A stretch of DNA of 64,000 nucleotides from Siphonodentalium dalli (taxonomy: Eukaryota; Mollusca; Scaphopoda; Gadilida; Siphonodentaliidae), in contig CP136068.1 in the NCBI GenBank assembly GCA_032622095.1, positions 118,285,509-118,349,508 of the forward strand, given 5' to 3'. The position numbers and the translations under genes were made by a program. Below the pieces are notes generated by a model, which was not told where the DNA came from, did no database searches, and saw nothing but the letters and a program-made list of their open reading frames with translations. Below are positions 56,396 to 64,000 of this stretch, one piece after another; the first letter of the stretch is position 1; every line of letters starts with the position of its first letter.

Positions 56396-56619
56396 GCCAG
56401 GTCGATTTTTGTATCAACCCATATACCCTGTGCCAATGCATTCTCTTATATATGCGAGTCGACCATAGGTCGCCTCGCATATATAAGAGAATGCATTGGC
56501 CTAACAATTTTTTTTTTTTACAATTTTTTTTACAATTTTAATAATTTATTCTTATATTCTTAAACAGACTTATTTTGTAGGTTTAGGGCCGATGAGATCG
56601 GCCCCTGGCACTCAAAGGG
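56396..56619. mobile_element. TTAA-flanked MITE (piggyBac-like ends) with internal hairpin
   Basis: The ends CCCTTTGAGTGCCAGG and CCTGGCACTCAAAGGG are exact inverse copies flanked by TTAA (56392-56395, 56620-56623). Inside, at 56432-56500, is a perfect 27-bp-arm hairpin of the TATATATGCGAG type seen at 52.4-53.6 kb. Confidence 0.9.
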
Positions 56620-56623
56620 TTAA

Positions 56624-57182
56624 GCAATAGCTCCTTGTTAGCATTGTTGAAAACACTCCATACTGTTGTTCCCCTCGCAGAGCAGATAGAAAACCGTCAA
56701 TATCACTGACATCAACAACCGACTGAAGTCTGTTCCAGGTAGTTCAATTCCACAGTTGTTTTATTTTTTTTTTTTAACAAATAAGGAGTGTTCGTATTGT
56801 GAGCTGCTGGTACGCAGAAGTTGGAACGATTCTGTGTTGTTACACACCTCCTTCTCCACCGGATTTTGACTGACACAGTCCTAAAATTTTGTTGGCTGTA
56901 TTTCCCTTGTGTCTTTCTTCTCGTGTTCTAGATAATCAGGCTTTAGGCAGGGCTGAAACCAACCCCTTGACTATTTTGTGGTATTGAACCAGTCACTGTT
57001 CTTTCCTTCATTCTTCGAGGGGTGGTAGCTTTACCTCAAACAGCATGCCTGTGACTGATCCATCATCTCGTCTGTATTTGTTCTTTTCTGTATTTGTTCT
57101 TTAAGTCAACATGACCGCTTTCGCAGATTGCTGCTTCCAGCAATGAAGGATACGCACTACGTTGATCATGACTGAACTAGAG
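56624..57182 (+). other. Unassigned sequence
   Basis: Nothing recognised. Confidence 0.35.
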
Positions 57183-57505
57183 TTGCACATACTTCCGAGT
57201 GTGCCTTGATGTGGTACATGTATATTTGAAAACAACAGGTATTTATCTGGCAGGTCCGATTGGAACTTGTATAGATGTTAGTGTATTTATTTTTGAATTT
57301 TATATTCAATATTGATATTTCAAATCTGACAAATTAATATGTAGGTCAAGTGATGTAAATCCAGAAAAAAATTATCAAAAATATATTTATTGCAAAATTT
57401 TATAATTTACAAAGCGGACCCACCAGATAAATACCTGCTGTTTCTTATACTATAGTACCGCATCAAGTCACACTCAGAAGACTGAGAAGTATGCAGGTAT
57501 GTGCA
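57183..57505. mobile_element. MITE-like element with about 85-bp inverted ends
   Basis: GAGTTGCACATAC...GGTATTTATCTGGCAGGTCC on the left is mirrored by CGGACCCACCAGATAAATAC...GTATGTGCAACTC on the right. The GTGTG(C/A)CTTGATG.GGTAC part is also conserved. Confidence 0.75.
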
Positions 57506-57954
57506 ACTCCGTAACTTTCAGAATTTTGCTCCGCAGATTTGCATGGAAATCCACTGTGACATTCGTGAACTTCCCAAAATCCATGGCGGAAGACACCCCA
57601 TTCGCTGCTCTTTCCAATTTTTCGGCATCGTCGCGCTGTCAAAAACGTCTTATTTGATCGCATTTTGCCAATTTAAGCTCAATAAATATCGTCTTTTTCT
57701 AACGATATCCTGAAACCATGCTTGCTGTCACTGAAAACATAGGAATACCCCCAATCTATTTATAGAAATCAGGGGAGATAAACCATGCATGCAGTTTTCA
57801 GAAGCGTTAGGAACAGGCAGTGAACAGCTGTTTCAACAACAACAACACGGTGGCGATGATTGTTGAGTCCCTTTAAGTGTTTATATATGCAAATAAATCA
57901 TATATATCTGCGTCCGTTACACCAATGCCATTGTCGGCCATATTCGGTACACAA
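57506..57954 (+). other. Unassigned sequence, mildly GC-richer
   Basis: A 70-codon plus frame and a 66-codon minus frame overlap at 57463-57713. Neither shows recognisable features. Confidence 0.35.
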
Positions 57955-58047
57955 ATTAGTTATTTCGCGGCCACGAATTAGTTATTTCGTGGCCACGAAT
58001 TAGTTATTTCGTGGCCACAAATTAGCATTTCGTGGCCACGAAATAAA
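57955..58047 (-). repeat. Right subterminal GTGGCCAC minisatellite
   Basis: Four units of GGCCACGAATTAGTTATTTC, inverted relative to 46502-46545. Confidence 0.9.
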
Positions 58048-58078
58048 AAACAAAAATTGTCCTAAACCAGCCACCGTA

Positions 58079-58330
58079 CCATAGCCTAGAAACACCAAGA
58101 ACTGTTTGGTGTGGAAATCTACCCCTTCATGCCTTCGCAACCACATGGAACAATCTAGAAGAGGAATATACTTCGGGCCAAACAAGACATTCATTTAGGA
58201 AGTGCTTAAAAGCCAACTTGGTAAAACAATATTCTGAAAATGTGAAATGTAAAATGTTGGATGCCCGGACTGCACTGTTTAAGATGCTGCAATCATATCG
58301 ATTGTGCACATATATATTGTAAATTGTAAT
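58079..58330 (+). pseudogene. CR1/L2-like LINE, second half of split copy and 3' tail
   Basis: It resumes as LETPRTVWCGNLPLHAFATT, then WNNLEEEYTSGQTRHSFRKC and LVKQYSENVKC. This is the C-terminal WNxLP-type region directly following the motif order of 46254-46469. The tail has ATTGTAAATTGTAA (about 58315-58330), consistent with a LINE 3' end. One frame difference at the join indicates an old copy. Confidence 0.7.
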
Positions 58331-60099
58331 ACGTATATTAACAAACCACCCGTAATCATGCAATTAACGAATCCCAGATACGTGATATTTCCCCAAGACC
58401 TCACTCACAAGCTGCTTCCCCGGTGAACCACGCAAAATATTTTAGTTATTGTTATGAACAATGGTCCGGGTTGGTACACATAGAATTCAACATGTGTGTA
58501 ACACGCCCTTGATACTATTTCCACATGCGACGATATAGTCTGTGCGCTCACAAGGAGATGAACGCTCACATACACCATCATTAAACAATCACAAGAAAAC
58601 CATAATCAGAAATGGTAACGCCCTCAAGATCATATTATTAGCCATAATTATAAATTGCTAGCAGATTAGCCCACCATTGGCGGGATTGGTCCCATGGCTT
58701 TGGTCGATCCATAATTGTTATTTTCAAGGTAACCCCGTACATGCACGCCGACAGCATGCTATCATTTGCGGGTAAGATCTACTATACTCCAACTCTCACA
58801 TTGTAGAAATATCACGGACATGTCACATTCGAATAAGTTAACTAATACTGAAGTTATAAATCAGAAACCATCTCGGATTACACATTCATTTTTGTTTTAC
58901 GAAACCAATCAAGATTTGATTTGAAAAACGTCACCAAAGACAAAGTATCTAAGGAAGTGACGTAACAATAAAATCTTGTGTTGCAATGAATTTAAGATGG
59001 AGCCAGAAGACGGGCAAGAACCTAGAAAGGCCTCGCACCAATAAATTCACTATGTTCAAAGAACCATGTTGATTATTTTATTCATATATTCAACTGCACG
59101 CATGTAATTTGTGATTCCTCAAGTAATATAAATATACAAATTCTCAGGTCTGCCTAAAATTGGGAGGACCATTGACCATCATTAGGCGGACTGCGGCATT
59201 ATGCAGAAAATCCGGTCTGCCTATTTTTTGCATACCAGTCACAACTAGTTATCTGATGCTTTAATTGTAAATAGGTTGTCTTTTGTCTATAAAATGATTG
59301 GATTGAAATTTATTTTAAGGGCATTTCAGTCCCGATAATTTTGAGACATGTATATTCTGTCGATATATAGTTTCATCATTGTGCGGTCGAAACATCCACA
59401 GCGGTCTTGCAAAAATCAACTTTTCTGGTTATGCACATTTTTTATGTATAGGATGCAGCATAAAAGGAGATAACTGGCCAAATGTCATTAAAACATCGAG
59501 AAATCTGTAGCATTGTGTTCCCACCAAGAGTGCATGGCCCAGCCACTGTTCACACCTAAACATTGAAAGCAATGGACCTATCCGTACGTCCCGCCCACCA
59601 GTAGCCTGCATGGTTACTGTTACTACGCATCACAAGCCATCTCAATTTCGCTATCTCTTTAGTGCTAAAATGGTTTCCGATGAGAAAGGACTGTGTTGTT
59701 AAACGCCACGTAACACGATAATATAGCTTCTTTCTGAATATCACGATTTTGTGTGTATATATGCATCTTATAAAAGTGAATGTCGTTAGAAATAAACAAA
59801 AATAGAACCATTTTTTAAACAGATAAACAAATGTGATCGTTAGGCCACTTCCGATAACCCACAAAGACAGATGTTTACGTTGAATCGAAGCTATGCTAAT
59901 GGTTCACACCTTGATGAAATAAACCAAACGGAGGTGTGCATGTGGTAATTAATCTATAATCCCTCTTTTGTCGAAATAAATATAACGATATCAGTTTACC
60001 ATAATAGTTACCACGAGCGTCCTGAATGAGCCCCGGCCGTTTTTACAGACCGGATGCAAAGGATTATCAAACAATAGCCTTTTAAAACTCCACATCCTA
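58331..60099 (+). other. Unassigned intergenic sequence
   Basis: Both strands were read; no gene, RNA or repeat was recognised. It is less repetitive than the rest of the window. Confidence 0.4.
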
Positions 60100-60309
60100 T
60101 TTTGCCGTCACGAAAGTACATTAAAGAAAACGCCGACTATCATGGAGTCAGTTACATGTTGCCATGAGGCAACAGTAGCACAAAGTGAACTTGTTCGGTG
60201 ACGTTTGCGTGTATACACCGCGAAGCACGTGCAATGTGTGAAATTTCGTGTAATTCTCTTGGAAAACATCAGTGTTGATTCTCATTTATACGTACATTGT
60301 CGCATTAAT
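60100..60309 (+). promoter_or_regulatory. Probable promoter/5' untranslated region of the gene starting at 60310
   Basis: The stretch has more CG dinucleotides than its surroundings (CACCGCGAAGCACGTGC and others) and precedes the ATG without repeats. No TATA box was identified. The transcription start is not determinable. Confidence 0.35.
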
Positions 60310-60369
60310 ATGGAGGAAGCTTTAGATTCTCAAATGGATTCAGTAAAACATTCGCAGGAGATCCTACAG
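60310..60369 (+). CDS. Candidate first coding exon of an unidentified gene
   Basis: ATG at 60310 opens 20 codons reading MEEALDSQMDSVKHSQEILQ, ending at CAG followed by the consensus donor GTAAGT (60370). The phase is 0. The peptide is acidic and helix-prone, as in many cytosolic or nuclear protein starts. A possible continuation is the 17-base segment after TTTTTGCCTTTCAG at 61836 (TLEAM), which ends before GTACGT, but so short an exon cannot be proven. The product was not recognised. Confidence 0.45.
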
Positions 60370-61129
60370 GTAAGTGTGAATATCAGACATTTGAACATTT
60401 ACCACGGTGTTATAACAGCAACAAATGTATACATTTATAACGAAAAACACTTCGTAAAACACATACTCGCGGGACAATTAATATTTATAACGCATCATCG
60501 ATCGGGACTACTATTTCCGCGTCTTAGTTTGAAATCTGTTATATATAAATATTGAAATTTAAATAACACTAGGATCCGAGTGTGGTCGTTTGCATTGTTT
60601 AATCCAGCGTAAACAGATGTCTTAGTTACTTTTTTATTTAGGAAACCGAACTAAAATATGTATAAATATCGTTCGTCAACCGGACATGTTCCCCATGTAC
60701 ATTTCAACGCCATTTTAGCTTTTTAACACTTATTTTCCTCTCGTGTTAGTAAATTCCCTACGGCTTACAATGGTAGTTAGGGAACCGCTTGTGGTGCGAT
60801 TCATATCACTAGGCAGACACATGTCGCTTCCGGATTTAAGCTATCGGCTCATTGTCTATAATTGAAATTGGGGAGGTACCTACGGATAGGTCCATTAACG
60901 CGGTCATAATAGTTACATACTGCAATGATAAGACATCCAGCTAATACACACACCAGGAAATCCCGAAATGTGTTGTCATGCGAGATATCCCATCGCTATA
61001 GCTCAATTTGACACGGCCAGATTAGCCTTCCTACAATATCCTAAAACAATAAAGCCTCTCAAATCTTCGGCATAGTCAACAGAACTTTCACGAACTTGGA
61101 CATCGACACTTTCTAATCGCTCTACATAT
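60370..61129 (+). other. Putative first intron of the gene at 60310
   Basis: It follows a consensus donor. No repeat was recognised. Confidence 0.35.
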
Positions 61130-61575
61130 GCATGGTGAGACTTATATAAAATACGAGTTCGACGACAAGTAATATGTTAAAGTGACTCACAATAAATATC
61201 GAATGACGATACATATATATTTGTAAACAAGCATTGCAAATACTGTTAGTGGGACGAAAAGTCGAAAGACTTGTTCCGTATGATGATGATGATATGATTG
61301 ATAGAACAAACCACTATTATGATGATCGTGTCGTTATTTGTTTAAAATACGTATCAATGGACATATACGCACCCGTTCCCTCATTAAAATCAACATATTT
61401 CGACCATTTTAGGGGACCTCCACGAATTATGGGACATCCGCAAATAGACTTTCGCAAATAGGGACCTACTGCGAATTGTCACAACCGGAAGAAAAAATCA
61501 TTATCTATAAATAAAACGCCCAGCGAACCAAAGCTATCTAGAATCTCTAGGACAGTATACACCCGATGGTGTTAA
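61130..61575 (+). repeat. Third copy of the 38.5/42.9-kb inverted-end repeat
   Basis: It is the inverse of 39490-39710 (ATACGAGTTCGACGACAAGT, GATTGATAGAACAAACCA, CGTGTCGTTATTTGTTTAAA), followed by CATTTTAGGGGACCTCC, ATCTATAAATAAAACGCCCA and AGTATACACCCGATGG, matching the end at 38505. Confidence 0.8.
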
Positions 61576-63737
61576 TAACGATACATATACCACCGGGGAT
61601 GACAGGAAGACAGCCTGGCAGGGCTATGCTGTCCCCGATCGATATACAACATACCTGTATTTACTGTTGATAATATATATGTTTGCTATACGTGTGTGTA
61701 TATATTGTGAATAAAGTTATCCCATCATATCCTATCCTATCATAGCAACCGTTGCATGCTTTCATGGTTTTTTCACCATTTGCAAAATGTTTACACCAGA
61801 CACCTGGACTATCATGTGGTCTTTTTGCCTTTCAGACACTCGAAGCCATGAAGTACGTTTTAGGGGGTAGTGTTAAGTTTCTCGCTATAAAATCTTAAGA
61901 ATGGTGATGTTTCGATATATGTTATCAAATTAACCTCTGTTCTAGTATAAAGGTTCATATTTCAACTCATTATCGTCTGAATATCTTTACTCGCCCTCTT
62001 TTGTGAGGACAATTTTGAATCATCAGGCGATTTATATGCTCTCTTCGGTAATAAATGTCATCACAATTACGGAATATCGACAGGTAGTAAGCTCTAGCAT
62101 CAATTACACACATCTAGCGACTTCCTGCTCCACGATTGATGGGTATGTGTGAAGATTGAGTCCGTAAAATAGCCTAGATATGACTGCATTCGCATATGGT
62201 CTGATGGAATTTCATCAGAATTTGAACCATTCATAAAAAACATGATATCTCAAAAAGCTCAACTCTGATTATAGGGGACATTCCGCGATTTTTATCCCTA
62301 GTGAACCCTAATGTACCTGGGTATACTTAAATCTACACAAGTGTAATCATATTTGCGAAATATCTGTGTAATTATACTATAATATTTTATTGTGTCAACA
62401 ATTGAAAGCCATGCACCTCCATTTCCGATGCCAGTATGCTTATTTCTTGATAATTATGGTGGTTGCAATGCACTAAGTCTGGCTTTAGTCGTCAATTTGA
62501 AAAGAGTCATACGACATGACAGTGGTAGTATCACATCGGAAACTCACATAAATCACACAGTATATAGTACCATATAGTGTGAGTTATTCGTTCACAACAA
62601 AGCGGCTAAAGCGGCTTAAAATATTGATTAAGTGGGAGACGCACGTTTAGCATAAATCTAGCCAAAAATGGCAAGAGATTTTCAGCAAAGAATATCTTTG
62701 GATCTATCTAGCAAATATTCTTGAGTTTCGAATATCATCATCTTCATTGCATATATAATCTGAGCAATTATGAAGAGACAACAAAAACAATAGATTTTAA
62801 TAAATTTGAGAGGTTGAAAATATTATTTTATGTTTTGTCCCTTTCGGTACCAAGAACTGCTAGAATAGTCAGTAATTTCACACAATACTCCAATCACCAA
62901 ATAGGGTATTGCATTGGCGGCTCTATGAGAAGAGGTTTCATTTGTATCATAATGCGGAGTTAGATTTTTTTTAATTGCATAATATAGCATCATAAACCAT
63001 ACACTATAATGAAGAATAAAGCAGTCACAAATATTCCAGCCCAATGAAAACAAATGGTGATATGTAGTGTGGTCAACTGAAACAGAGAATAATAAACTTG
63101 AATTAGGGCACAGTGTTAAGAGATATGGTGGTCAGCTTTAACTTGGTTAAGAACCCATGAACCACAACTCATCTTAGACCAGTTTTTCATTAATCAACAT
63201 GCACGACATGAAAATTCTCTCAAATATAGAAAATTATTTATGGTTAGTTGACTTTCTAATTGAAAAAAATCATTAAATTTAACGAATCAAGAATAAATAA
63301 GTCTCTCCTCTCATGATCTTGAGAAATGATATCATGGCTATATGAACTGAACTTTTAAAAATAATATATTTACAAAAGTTCTTGGTACCTGGCAACAGTG
63401 AAAGTTCAAGTACTGTTCATGCCATAAAAGTAAAGTAATTGAATTATAATATCCAATGGGTCGATGGTTCTTAAATATTGTGTCACAATAATCACTTGTA
63501 CCAAATTTCATAAAGAAATTCCTGGCAGATTTCGAGAAAATCCATTTTAAAATACTAGGAAATGTTGGTAAAACGTGCATCTGACCCTTAAGTGCATGTA
63601 TGCCTATATTCTCGTATGTTTACACTCAAAAGTAGTATCAAACAGATACATTTAAAGGTACTCAATCCGATAAAACTCCTCTCAATTACTATTTCAATGG
63701 CTTCGGGGTTCAAAAATATTTGATTCGAGTCGAGGAA
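61576..63737 (+). other. Unassigned sequence, possible intron
   Basis: 61836-61852 is the weak micro-exon candidate described under 60310. A TATCCTATCCTATCATA run is near 61722-61743. Nothing else was recognised. Confidence 0.35.
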
Positions 63738-64000
63738 GTCGCCCATCAAAGCTCAGATTTGTTAGATATCGATTTTAGAAATCTATTATTTTTCATTATC
63801 GGGAATACTATCTGGCCCAGAACTCAGTCAAAATTGCGTTAAAATTACCACTTGATTTTAGAGTTATCCATCCTTGTCTGTTTGAATAGATTTGGAGTAC
63901 ACATCCAGAGCAGATTACGGCAGTTATTAGTTCTCATCTCGAGTTAATAACAAATTTTAAAAATCAATATCTAATAACTCTGAGCTTTGTTTGATGGGTT
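63738..64000. repeat. Inverted repeat reaching the window end
   Basis: GCCCATCAAAGCTCAGATTT...TTAGATATCGATTTT on the left is mirrored at 63957-64000 (AAAATCAATATCTAATAACT, GAGCTTTGTTTGATGGG). Probably a MITE of about 260 bp whose right edge is at or just beyond the window. Confidence 0.7.

Larger units (their letters stand above)
46470..58078. mobile_element. 11.6-kb insertion bounded by TACGGTGGCTGG inverted ends and CCATAG duplication
   Basis: The left end TACGGTGGCTGG (46470-46481) and right end CCAGCCACCGTA (58067-58078) are exact inverse copies. They are flanked by CCATAG at 46464-46469 and 58079-58084. A looser inverted similarity continues inward (TAGGACA...CGTGGCCAC) to a GTGGCCACGAAATAACTAAT array on both sides. 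The host LINE is interrupted exactly here. The interior carries other elements and no transposase, so a small foldback element later filled by nested insertions is more likely than a single large transposon. Confidence 0.65.

Overview
The window is eukaryotic, AT-rich and built mostly of repeats. Its genes are split by introns with GT/AG boundaries. The repeat vocabulary (about 160-bp tandem monomers containing GAGTTATGGCCCTT, GGGTATACTGG/GTCCGTCCG element starts, CACCTCTTGTT element ends, frequent TACATGTA) suggests a marine lophotrochozoan, most likely a mollusc. That is inference; no rRNA or mitochondrial marker is present.

Genes. The one clearly recognisable host gene is the 3' half of a STING (TMEM173-type) gene on the + strand. 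Three exons (5437-5660, 7198-7384, 25718-25809) join in consistent phase into 166 residues covering most of the cyclic-dinucleotide-binding domain. The protein ends without the TBK1/IRF3-recruiting tail of vertebrate STING. The transmembrane exons must lie upstream of the window. A second, unidentified gene probably begins at 60310 (20 codons ending exactly at a consensus donor). No other host coding sequence was recognised.

Layout. 1-4758: tandem-monomer arrays and Helentron/'pearl'-like elements. 5437-25809: STING 3' half, with an 18.3-kb second intron. That intron holds two elements with DIRS-type architecture (8804-13398 and 14631-19819; inverted terminal repeats plus an internal complementary region), a LINE ORF1 remnant broken by a hAT-like element that itself contains a second hAT-like element (20439-22782), and an internally deleted L1/Tx1-like ORF2 (24368-25325). 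26-31 kb: foldback elements with shared ends but different stems. 32-43 kb: another Helentron-like array, minisatellites, palindromes and an inverted-repeat-bounded unit (38505-42935). 45.5-58.3 kb: a nest in which a transposon-type Cys-rich protein remnant is entered by a 5'-truncated LINE, and the LINE is split by an 11.6-kb block bounded by matching inverted ends and a 6-bp target duplication. The block contains two near-identical 592-bp TTAA elements, CTTAAG-rich arrays and several perfect palindromes. 58.3-64 kb: mostly featureless, plus the candidate first exon at 60310 and a dispersed repeat copy near 61.1-61.6 kb.

The genes do not form an operon or pathway. The main biology is an innate-immune sensor gene whose intron has been expanded by nested mobile elements.
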